From: an uncultured Elusimicrobia bacterium
GTDB taxonomy: Bacteria; Elusimicrobiota; Elusimicrobia; Elusimicrobiales; UBA9959
Length of the DNA stretch: 58,457 nucleotides
Assembly (NCBI GenBank): GCA_903917735.1
Contig: CAIXBR010000085.1
Location: forward strand, 1 to 58,457
Direction of reading: 5' to 3'
Shown here: one piece after another, positions 27,270 through 34,269 of the stretch
How positions within the stretch are numbered: position 1 is the first letter of the stretch
Layout of the letters: each line of letters starts with the position of its first letter
Notes under the pieces: generated by a model
Told to the model about the DNA's origin: nothing
What the model saw: the letters and a program-made list of their open reading frames with translations, nothing else
The model's database searches: none
Made by a program: the position numbers and the translations under genes

Positions 27270-28217
27270 TTAGTTTTTACTTTCCGTTTCAGGCCCGGCC
27301 TCTCGATGTTTCTTCTTTGAGCGGCGCGCGGTTCTGTGTCTGGGCTGGGGCTGTGAGGCTTCGGCGGGGGCCGCTTTATCCAGCGCCTCAAGATATTCCT
27401 TCAGCTGCGCGTCATCGGGGGCTATTTCCAGGGCCCTCTGCCAGGAACTCCTGGCCTGCCGGTAGTCCTTCAGCTGCAGGTAGGCCGAGCCGAGGCGTTT
27501 CAGGGCGATAACGTCTTCCGGCTCCAGCCGGAGAACGCCCTCGAGTTCCTTTACGGCCAGGTAGAATTTGGAATCGTAGATCTGGTCCAACGCCAGCTTC
27601 TTCTTGTGCTCCAGTATGCCGGTATTTTCCGGCTTCGAGTCGTTCAGCTTCAACTGCGGCGCTTCTTCCTCCAGCGCGGCGACGAGGCCGGAGAAAGCCC
27701 TGTCGTGGGGCGCCAGCTCCATGGCGTAGCGCAGCGCGTCGTAGGCGAAAGGTAGGTCCTCTTTTTCGCCCAGCCAGGAGGAGATACCTTCCGCGGCGGT
27801 CTTCCAGGCTTTCGACGAGGCAGGCCGGGCCGCAACGATAGCGGAGATCCTGCGCAGCCTGCCCTGCATCTTCAGATAGTAAGGGTTCGTCGGGTCGGTG
27901 GGCAGCAGCTCTTCCAGTTTCAGCTGCGCGTCCGCGTAGCGGCCTTTTTCCAGCAGGCGGAGGAAAGAGCTTTTCAGGCTGACCGAGGAGCAGGCCATTT
28001 TCTTGCGGGCCTCCTCTATCATGTTCTTCGCCGTAGTCTGCCTGGGGTCGGATTGAAGCACCAGGTTCCAGTACTCTATCGCTTTCTGGTAGTCGCCCGA
28101 GACATAGAACCCGAAGGCCTTGTCGTAATAACCCTTTACCTCGGAACTTTCGGGCTGCGCCGCGGCCCGGGCGGCACAGCACAAGGACAGTATTGCGATC
28201 AGGAGGCAAGCCCTCAT
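27270..28217 (-). CDS. Secreted TPR protein of the motor operon
   Basis: 315 residues. A signal peptide (MRACLLIAILSLCCAARAAA) is followed by TPR-like helical hairpins: GYYDKAFGFYVSGDYQKAIEYW (residues 29-50), ADAQLKLEELLPTDPTNPYY (residues 95-114) and, near the C-terminus, AVKELEGVLRLEPEDVIALK and ARSSWQRALEIAPDDAQLKE. It ends with a basic tail (RHRTARRSKKKHREAG). It is the last gene of the five-gene minus-strand operon, overlapping the MotB-like gene by 4 bases. A periplasmic scaffold linking the stators to other envelope parts is inferred. TPR lipoproteins such as PorW play comparable roles in T9SS, but no lipobox is obvious here. Confidence 0.75.
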   Translation of the reverse strand: MRACLLIAILSLCCAARAAAQPESSEVKGYYDKAFGFYVSGDYQKAIEYWNLVLQSDPRQTTAKNMIEEARKKMACSSVSLKSSFLRLLEKGRYADAQLKLEELLPTDPTNPYYLKMQGRLRRISAIVAARPASSKAWKTAAEGISSWLGEKEDLPFAYDALRYAMELAPHDRAFSGLVAALEEEAPQLKLNDSKPENTGILEHKKKLALDQIYDSKFYLAVKELEGVLRLEPEDVIALKRLGSAYLQLKDYRQARSSWQRALEIAPDDAQLKEYLEALDKAAPAEASQPQPRHRTARRSKKKHREAGPETESKN

Positions 28218-28858
28218 GATTTCACTTCCTCCGCCTGGCGCATTATTATTATCTCTATCCTGCGGTTCTTCAGGCGGTTGGCGTCGTCGGTGTTGGGGGC
28301 GGCCGGGCGGAACTCACCGTAGCCGAAAGCCGCTATGCGCGCGGTGGGCACGCCTCTTTTTACCAGATAGTTTATTACGGAAAAGGCCCTCATAATGGAG
28401 AGTTCCCTGTTAGAGGCGAATTTGTGGCCCAGCATCCGGGCGGAGTCGGTGTGGCCTTCCACTATAACGCTGTTCTCCATTTTTATCAGGCTGGCGGCCA
28501 CCGGGTCCAGCACTTCCTTGGCGGAGTCCTTGAGGTCAGCCGAGCCTGAGTCGAAAAGGATGGGGGAGGAAAAAGTTAGCTTTATGCGGGAGGTGGTCAC
28601 CTCCAGGCCCAGGCTGCCTTCCTGTATCTGTTTCTTCAGGTCGGTCTCCACCTGCTTGGTGGCCTGCATCTCCTTTACCTTTTTATCCGCGCTTTTCACG
28701 CCCAGCTCCTTCTGCAGGTTCGCTATGGCGCTCTCGTAGTCGGACTTCTTCATGTTGAAGGAAAAGACGTAGAGCGCCAAAAAAAGGATCACCAGCGAGG
28801 ACATCAGGTCCGCGTAGGGCACCATCCAGAGCTGCGTGTTGTTTTTATGGTCGCTCAT
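28214..28858 (-). CDS. MotB-like stator protein 1 (OmpA C-terminus)
   Basis: 214 residues. A short cytoplasmic N-terminus leads into one membrane helix, PYADLMSSLVILFLALYVFS, in which Asp17 of the YADLM motif matches the ion-carrying aspartate of MotB/PomB. After a coiled-coil-like linker (residues 37-82), an OmpA-type peptidoglycan-binding domain runs from about 95 to 206 (LFDSGSADL, EGHTDS at 134-139, NRRIEI at 198-203). Length is somewhat below E. coli MotB (308), through a shorter plug/linker. It overlaps both neighbours by 4 bases (ATGA), so it is translationally coupled to the second MotB-like gene and the TPR gene. Family knowledge: such proteins form, with MotA, an ion channel that drives rotation. 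Confidence 0.85.
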   Translation of the reverse strand: MSDHKNNTQLWMVPYADLMSSLVILFLALYVFSFNMKKSDYESAIANLQKELGVKSADKKVKEMQATKQVETDLKKQIQEGSLGLEVTTSRIKLTFSSPILFDSGSADLKDSAKEVLDPVAASLIKMENSVIVEGHTDSARMLGHKFASNRELSIMRAFSVINYLVKRGVPTARIAAFGYGEFRPAAPNTDDANRLKNRRIEIIIMRQAEEVKS

Positions 28859-29526
28859 TTGCGCGAAACTATTATCTCTATCCTTCGGTTCAGGGCCCTG
28901 CCCCTGGCGGTATCGTTGGAGGCCACCGGGCGGTTCTCGCCGTAGGCGGCGGCTATCATCCGCTCCTGCGGCACCGCGTACTTGGCCGCCAGCAGGTCCA
29001 CCACGGCGTTGGCGCGCGCGGCCGACAGCTCCCAGTTGCTGGCGTAGTCCCCGGACTTTACCGGGACGCTGTCCGTGTGGCCTTCCACTATTATGTCGTT
29101 CGGGAGCTTGTTCAGCACATACGCAACCGGCCCGAGCACTTCGGAGGAAGAGGCGCCGAGCTTCGCCTTGCCGGAGGCGAAAAGCACCGGTGCCGCGATA
29201 TTTATCTTTATCTGCTTGTCGGTGATCTGCACCTCGGCCATGTCTTTCATGCCGGCCTTATAAAGTTCCTCGGCCAGCTTTCTGGCCACGTCCGCTTCGG
29301 TAAATTTCTGCACTACTTCTTCGGCCTTTTTCTCTTTCTGCTCCTGCGCCTTGTTCTTGTCGAAGCCGCTCATGAAAATAGCCTTGGCCTCGCTTTCCGG
29401 CTGGATGTTGAAGACGTAAAGTATCAGGAAGAAAAGCATAAGGTTGGTCATGATGTCCGACAGCACGACCAGCCAGAGAGGATTTTCTTCCGCGCGCTTT
29501 GAGTAGCGCTCTATGAAAAATTTCAT
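28855..29526 (-). CDS. MotB-like stator protein 2 (OmpA C-terminus)
   Basis: 223 residues. The membrane helix is LVVLSDIMTNLMLFFLILYV, with Asp24 at the position of the MotB ion-binding aspartate. A charged helical linker (residues 55-98, rich in K/E) precedes an OmpA domain (VLFASGKAKL, EGHTDSVPV at 148-156, NWELSAARA at 164-172, NRRIEI at 213-218). It differs strongly from MotB-like protein 1 in helix and linker, so the two are not a recent duplication; both keep the aspartate. It lies between motA and the first motB-like gene with 4-base overlaps on both sides. A mixed stator with two different B subunits, as in AglR-AglQ-AglS of Myxococcus, is a reasonable model. Confidence 0.85.
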   Translation of the reverse strand: MKFFIERYSKRAEENPLWLVVLSDIMTNLMLFFLILYVFNIQPESEAKAIFMSGFDKNKAQEQKEKKAEEVVQKFTEADVARKLAEELYKAGMKDMAEVQITDKQIKINIAAPVLFASGKAKLGASSSEVLGPVAYVLNKLPNDIIVEGHTDSVPVKSGDYASNWELSAARANAVVDLLAAKYAVPQERMIAAAYGENRPVASNDTARGRALNRRIEIIVSRK

Positions 29527-30299
29527 TTTGCGACAGCTTTAGCCTTGCGTCTGAGGGCCAGCGACAGGTAGCCCTCGAGTTTTTTTGCCACCAGCCAGGG
29601 CACGTCGCCCTCGTAGATGGAGAGCACGCCCTTGGCTATGATCTCGCGGCTGAGGATGTCCTCGTCGGAATGATAGCCGAGCTTGCTGGCGATGGGCAGG
29701 AACAGGAAGTTCGCCGAGAAGATGCCGTAGAAGGAAGCCGTCATGGCTATGGCCATGGACGAGCCCATCATCTGTGGGTTCTGGATGTTGCGGAGCACCT
29801 GCACTACGCCTATCAGCGTGCCCAGCAGGCCGAAGATGGGGGCGAAGGTGCCGGCCGAGTTAAAGACGTTGGTCTGCTGCTGGTGGCGCAGACGCGTGGT
29901 GTTAATATCGTTCTCCATGCGCTCGCGCAGGATGTGGATATCCACTCCGTCCAGCATCATCTGGCAGGCGTCGGTCAGGAAGGGGTGCGGCGAAGTGTGG
30001 AGCTCGCCGGAGAGGGAGTCTATGCCGTTCTTCTTGCCGATCTCGGCGAAGCGCACGATGGTGCGTATCAGCTCGGAGATCGGGGGGCGCTTGGGTGGGA
30101 ACAGCACCATCATGAAAGAGGATTTGGTCCACTTGAGCGAGGCCCACGGGTAGGCTATCATGACGGAACCCATGGTGCCGCCGAAGATAAGGACGATGGC
30201 TTCCCAGTTGAGGAGGAACCTTAACATGCCGCCGGCGGAAAGCACGAAGACTATAACCCCGACGCCAAGTATACCGCCGAACAATGTCATCAAGTCCAT
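29523..30299 (-). CDS. motA: MotA-like stator channel subunit
   Basis: 258 residues, about the length of PomA/MotA. There are four predicted membrane helices: residues 5-25, 32-52, 152-170 and 185-207. Helix 3 holds Pro154 (FAPIFGLLGTLIGVVQVL) and helix 4 holds Pro202, the two prolines conserved in MotA. The large cytoplasmic loop (residues 60-150) has the charged segment ILRERMENDINTTRLRHQQQ, where MotA contacts FliG. The long inserted tail of ZorA from Zorya defence is absent. The gene follows the FliF-FliG fusion by only 6 bases and overlaps the second MotB-like gene by 4 bases. Together they encode a complete stator and rotor. Confidence 0.85.
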   Translation of the reverse strand: MDLMTLFGGILGVGVIVFVLSAGGMLRFLLNWEAIVLIFGGTMGSVMIAYPWASLKWTKSSFMMVLFPPKRPPISELIRTIVRFAEIGKKNGIDSLSGELHTSPHPFLTDACQMMLDGVDIHILRERMENDINTTRLRHQQQTNVFNSAGTFAPIFGLLGTLIGVVQVLRNIQNPQMMGSSMAIAMTASFYGIFSANFLFLPIASKLGYHSDEDILSREIIAKGVLSIYEGDVPWLVAKKLEGYLSLALRRKAKAVAK

Positions 30300-30305
30300 T
30301 TTGGT

Positions 30306-32033
30306 TTACCTCTTGCCCGCTTGAATTGTGCCGCTGGTCCCGGCCGGCGGGTTCAGAGTTTTGGCGTCCCAGGCCTTCAGCTTTTCCAGAATGTCCTCTG
30401 AGCCGGCGGCGGGCGCGGGTTTGGCTCTGGGCAACTCCGGGGCCGGCTTGGCCGCTTCCGCGGGGGCCTTGGCGGCAGGGAGAGTGCGCTCTCCATGTTT
30501 GGGCGCTGCGGGATCGGCGTGGGCCGCAGCCAGCTTAGGCGCCGGCGGGGGAGGGGGCTCGGGTTTGGGCGCCGTGAGCGCTGCGGAAGCCGAGGCTGGC
30601 TTAAGCTCAGGGGCGGGTATCTCCGCGGGCTTGGCTGCAGGAAAGAGAACTTCAGCCGGCTTAGGAGCGGCGGAAGCGGCGGCGGCATAAGGTTTAAGCG
30701 TGATAAGGCCTTCCTTTATCATCTGCCTGATCGCCTCCACCACCTTGGCGCGGTCGGCCTTGTAAACCTCGGCGGGAAGGTCCCGTGTTAGGTCCAGCTC
30801 CTGCTTGAAGCGCTCCTGCATGCCGCCCGCAAGTTTGGAAAGGAAAACCTCGGAGTAAACGGAGCCTTTCAGGGCGGCCGCCAGGATCCGCATGGGCAGC
30901 CTGCGGGCCAGCGTCTGGGCCTGAACCGGCTCCATGTTCTGTATGCTGGAGAGCCTTATTATGGAGGAATTAAGTTTCTTGGCCAGGCCCGGGTCAAACT
31001 GGCTGAAGGCGGCCAGGGCTTTTTCCTGCACCGCTTCGTCAAGGCCGCTTATTATGTTCACGGCCTTGTCTTCTCCTCCCACTACGTAATCCAGCGAGGA
31101 AAGTATTTCCGACTCAAGAGCCCGTATGCGGGCCTCCGGCATAAGCGTAATTCTGGGCAGGGCGGCCAGGGCTTCGGCGCTCCTCGGGTAGAGGGCTTCC
31201 GACAGTTTGGAGGCGAAATCGCCCGGCGCGTAACTGAGCACGATGGTAAGGTCCTCGACCGTCCGCGTTTTCATGATGAAGGCGAGGCTGCCAAGGTGGC
31301 CGGCATTCAAGAACCAGAAAGGGGGCTTCCTGCCGTCAACCTGCTGCGCGGCGGGGGCTTCGGCGGCGGCCGCTGCTGTCTCCCTGGTCTCAGTTCCGGG
31401 TCTTTCGGACTGTTCTCCGGACGCGGCGGCGCTTTTCGCGCTGAAAGCCTCCACGAAGGCCCTAGCGCTCCTTGAAAGCGGGGCTAGAAAAACCGCCACG
31501 GTAAACAGCGCCAGCAGGGCCACCAGCACCACCCAGACCAGGCTCCAAAGGTTGGGGGGGACGAAAAGGTCCGCCATGGTCAGCGGCTTGGCCTTGCGGA
31601 AATCCATCTTTTCCACGGTCACAAGTTCCTGCCGTTCCGGAGGCAGGCCCAGCAGTCCGGCGGCCAGCTTGCGCGCCAGCTGCGTATCAGCCTCGTTCAC
31701 CGACCTGTCCAGGATAAGGCTGGCGGAAAGCTTTTTCACCATCGTGAGGCTGCTGGAAATGGAGGCCTCGCCCATCTTTTCTTTTTGAGGGATGCCGGGC
31801 ATTATTTCGGAGGATTTTTTTTCCTGTTCCTGCAGCTCGGCGGAAATTATAACTATAACGTCTTCCGTGCCCAGGGCTTCGGAAAGGACCATCTGCACCC
31901 TTTTTTCCAGGGAATTTTCAAGGGCCAGCTTCGACTCGAGCGAGGACCTGCTGGCCGTCTGCGCGTGCAGCAGAGGGCCCGCGGCGAGCGCCTGCAGGGC
32001 CAAAATGGAAATTACCAAGATATGTCTAATCAT
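30306..32033 (-). CDS. FliF-FliG fusion: minimal membrane rotor
   Basis: 575 residues. An N-terminal signal peptide (MIRHILVISILALQALAAGP) is followed by a domain like the C-terminal periplasmic part of FliF at residues 41-147 (LEKRVQMVLSEALGTEDVIV, MVKKLSASLILD, LLGLPPERQELVTVEKM). A membrane helix runs from 161 to 183 (LWSLVWVVLVALLALFTVAV). After a flexible linker comes FliG: middle domain at 240-362 (VGGEDKAVNIISGLDEAVQE, KALAAFSQFDPGLAKKL) and C-terminal domain at 363-448 with the diagnostic ALKG at 387-390. The FliF ring-building motifs RBM1/RBM2, the first FliF helix and most of FliG-N are missing. The torque helix (EPVQAQTLARRLP) keeps charges, but not the DDR pattern of E. coli FliG. 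A Pro/Ala-rich tail (449-575) ends the protein. First gene of the motor operon, with a GGGGGAGA ribosome-binding site. Confidence 0.8.
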   Translation of the reverse strand: MIRHILVISILALQALAAGPLLHAQTASRSSLESKLALENSLEKRVQMVLSEALGTEDVIVIISAELQEQEKKSSEIMPGIPQKEKMGEASISSSLTMVKKLSASLILDRSVNEADTQLARKLAAGLLGLPPERQELVTVEKMDFRKAKPLTMADLFVPPNLWSLVWVVLVALLALFTVAVFLAPLSRSARAFVEAFSAKSAAASGEQSERPGTETRETAAAAAEAPAAQQVDGRKPPFWFLNAGHLGSLAFIMKTRTVEDLTIVLSYAPGDFASKLSEALYPRSAEALAALPRITLMPEARIRALESEILSSLDYVVGGEDKAVNIISGLDEAVQEKALAAFSQFDPGLAKKLNSSIIRLSSIQNMEPVQAQTLARRLPMRILAAALKGSVYSEVFLSKLAGGMQERFKQELDLTRDLPAEVYKADRAKVVEAIRQMIKEGLITLKPYAAAASAAPKPAEVLFPAAKPAEIPAPELKPASASAALTAPKPEPPPPPAPKLAAAHADPAAPKHGERTLPAAKAPAEAAKPAPELPRAKPAPAAGSEDILEKLKAWDAKTLNPPAGTSGTIQAGKR

Positions 32034-32155
32034 TCTTAAATCTCCCCCGCGATTAAAAATATATTCAAATCGAATTATATTATAAGAAGGGCACGCGGCA
32101 CAAGGCGGGAAAATTCAATAAGTCCCGCAATATCTTTCGCGTAACAATTTGGACA

Positions 32156-32183
32156 TTGAAAAAATTTATCATTAGTGTATACT
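32156..32183 (+). promoter_or_regulatory. Predicted promoter of second PorV-like gene
   Basis: TTGAAA and TATACT are separated by 16 bp, a good sigma-70-type match in the divergent region between the motor operon and the PorV-like gene. A leader of about 40 nt would follow, rich in GC and able to form a hairpin (GGGCCTGCGCCC). Confidence 0.55.
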
Positions 32184-32230
32184 ATAAATATCGAACTGGA
32201 GCGGGGCCTGCGCCCGGCCCGGTTCCTGCT

Positions 32231-33271
32231 ATGAGAAAGCGGTCCGTCAGTAATATTTTTTTTGCCGCGGCCCTGTTGGCCGTGCAGCCTCTGTGTTCCC
32301 CGGTTAGCGCCGCGGGGGCCGGCTCTACGTCGGCCAATTTTCTAAAGATTCCGGTAGCGGCGCTGCCCACCGGGATGGGCGAGGCGTATACCGCCATGGT
32401 GGGCCCGGACTCCATACTATACAACCCGGCCGGCCTGGGGCTGCTCAACTATTCTTCTTTTTCCGGATCCCACAACCAGTACCTGGACGGGATAACACAG
32501 GAGTATCTGGCCCTCTCCTGGCGCTCCCCGTACGGCAGCATAGCCGCCGCTTTCTCAACTCTTTCCAGCGGCGGCATCGAAGCGTATGACGACAACGATA
32601 TGCCAGTCGGGAAAACCTCCACCAGCCACCGCATGATGGTCCTCTCCTACGCGCAATCCTGGCCGCATTTCGACCAGGACATCGGCAAGCTGGACCCGAT
32701 GCTAATCACCCCCGGCTGGACAAGCGTCGAGCCGGTAAAAGATTACCGCCCTAAAGCGTACCGCTTCTCAGCCGGAGCCAGCCTGAAAAAGATCACCGAA
32801 AAACTGGGCGACGAGTCCGCGAATTCGTACGCCTTCGACGCCGGGCTTATGCTGGTGCTGCCTCACCATTTCCACCTGGGGGCGTCCGCACAGAATTTCG
32901 GCGCCAAGCGGCAATTCCTGGAGGAGGCGTCCGCGCTGCCCTTCGCCCTGCGCTTCGGCCTGGCGAAGGACTTTCATACCATAAACGACGTCATGATCTT
33001 TACCGTGGCCTCGGATATGGTGAAATATTCGGACCGGGACTACACGAATTCCACCGGGCTGGAGGTGGACTTCATGCAGATGTTCCAACTGCGCTTCGGG
33101 TATAAGGCGCAACGCGACACTGGGTCGCGCATCTGCGGCGGCTTCGGCATGAATTTCGACCGGCTGTCGGACAAGAACGGGCTGTTGCGCGGCGCCCGCT
33201 TTGATTATTCCTACCTTGACTACGGCGCGCTCGGACCCACCCACCGCTTGGGAGTGCAGCTCGTGTGGTGA
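32231..33271 (+). CDS. PorV/PorQ-family outer-membrane protein 2
   Basis: 346 residues from ATG 32231, chosen because it gives a clean signal peptide (MRKRSVSNIFFAAALLAVQP) and because an upstream in-frame ATG at 32156 overlaps the predicted promoter. The mature start ANFLKIPVAALPTGMGEAYT, with DSILYNPAGLG following, is the PorV-family signature. It is also the same layout as the protein at 24265-25218, at lower identity. The C-terminus (DYGALGPTHRLGVQLVW) ends in an aromatic residue, as expected for a barrel. It is divergent from the motor operon and shares its control region, which suggests functional linkage between motor and PorV-like protein. Confidence 0.8.
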   Translation: MRKRSVSNIFFAAALLAVQPLCSPVSAAGAGSTSANFLKIPVAALPTGMGEAYTAMVGPDSILYNPAGLGLLNYSSFSGSHNQYLDGITQEYLALSWRSPYGSIAAAFSTLSSGGIEAYDDNDMPVGKTSTSHRMMVLSYAQSWPHFDQDIGKLDPMLITPGWTSVEPVKDYRPKAYRFSAGASLKKITEKLGDESANSYAFDAGLMLVLPHHFHLGASAQNFGAKRQFLEEASALPFALRFGLAKDFHTINDVMIFTVASDMVKYSDRDYTNSTGLEVDFMQMFQLRFGYKAQRDTGSRICGGFGMNFDRLSDKNGLLRGARFDYSYLDYGALGPTHRLGVQLVW

Positions 33272-33341
33272 ACACCGGTGAACGCCGGCCGCTTTCCGGC
33301 TTTCCGCAGCCCTCCACTGCTATTTTGTATAATCCCTGAAT

Positions 33342-34268
33342 ATGGATATCGTTAAATATATACAGGCCGCCGCGGCGCGCGTGGATAGTGCACTGCCGGG
33401 CGTAGTGCGCGGCCTGCACGGCGCGCATCCGCGCCTGGCCGAGTCCATGGAGTATTCCCTGGCCGCGGGCGGCAAACGCCTGCGTCCGCTGCTGATGGGC
33501 GCCTCCTACGAGATCTTCGGGGGGAAAGCCCGCGACATACTGCCGGCGGCCTGCGCGCTGGAGATGGTGCACACATATTCACTGGTGCACGACGACCTGC
33601 CGGCCATGGACGACGATGGTCTGCGCCGGGGGAGGCCCACCAACCACAAGGTTTACGGCGAGGCGCTGGCCATACTTGCCGGCGACGCCCTGCTGACGGA
33701 CGCTTTTACGGTGCTGCTCTCCGCCAGGTACGCTCGCCGGATAAAACCGGAATACGTAATGGCCGCCGCCAGGATAATGGCGCGCCGGGCCGGCGCCGGC
33801 GGAATGGTTTCCGGACAGGCTGCCGACCTTGAGGCCGAAGGTTTTCTACGCGGGACGCTTACTCCGGCGCGCAGGCGCCGCGGCCTGGAACTTCTCTCCT
33901 ACATACACCTGCACAAGACGGCCGACCTTATAACCGCCGCCGTGGAAATGGGGGCGGCGCTGGCCGGCGCCCCCGGAAAAGACTTCAACGCCCTTTCGGG
34001 TTTCGGCCGCGAGCTGGGGCTGTGCTTCCAGGTGGCCGACGATATCCTGGACGTGGTGGGCGACAAAAAGAAGCTCGGCAAGAGCGGCAGCGACGCGCGC
34101 AACAAAAAGCTTACCTATGCTTCTCTTCTGGGGGTGCAGGGCGCCAGGCGCGAGGCCGGTGAAATGCTCGGGCGCGCGCTGGCCAGTCTGCGGCGCGTCT
34201 CCGGCGCGCCCGGTCCGAAGGCCGCCCTTGAAGCTATAGCTGAATTCGCGTATAGGCGGGAAAACTGA
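33342..34268 (+). CDS. ispA: Polyprenyl diphosphate synthase (FPP/GGPP type)
   Basis: 308 residues. The first aspartate-rich motif is DDLPAMDDD (near residue 87), the second DDILD within QVADDILDVVGD. GGKRLRP and the KVYGEALAILAGDALL stretch are typical of IspA-like enzymes, which condense IPP with allylic diphosphates to C15-C20 products. The residues before the first motif (YSLVH) would need comparison to decide chain length. A TATAAT at 33328-33333 ends 8 bases before the ATG, suggesting leaderless transcription. First of six co-directional, nearly contiguous genes; dxs follows directly, so this is an isoprenoid supply unit. Confidence 0.92.
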   Translation: MDIVKYIQAAAARVDSALPGVVRGLHGAHPRLAESMEYSLAAGGKRLRPLLMGASYEIFGGKARDILPAACALEMVHTYSLVHDDLPAMDDDGLRRGRPTNHKVYGEALAILAGDALLTDAFTVLLSARYARRIKPEYVMAAARIMARRAGAGGMVSGQAADLEAEGFLRGTLTPARRRRGLELLSYIHLHKTADLITAAVEMGAALAGAPGKDFNALSGFGRELGLCFQVADDILDVVGDKKKLGKSGSDARNKKLTYASLLGVQGARREAGEMLGRALASLRRVSGAPGPKAALEAIAEFAYRREN

Positions 34269-34269
34269 C

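Noticed and set aside
27270..32033. Zorya-type anti-phage system (ZorA/ZorB with MotA/MotB folds)
   Set aside because: The MotA here lacks the long ZorA tail, there are two B subunits and a FliF-FliG fusion, and no ZorC/ZorD or other nuclease/helicase gene is adjacent.
27270..32033. Ordinary flagellar operon or TolQR/ExbBD cluster
   Set aside because: No FliM/N, FlhA/B, rod or hook genes are present. Four-helix MotA with both prolines and OmpA-bearing B subunits do not fit ExbBD/TolQR, whose B subunits lack an OmpA domain.
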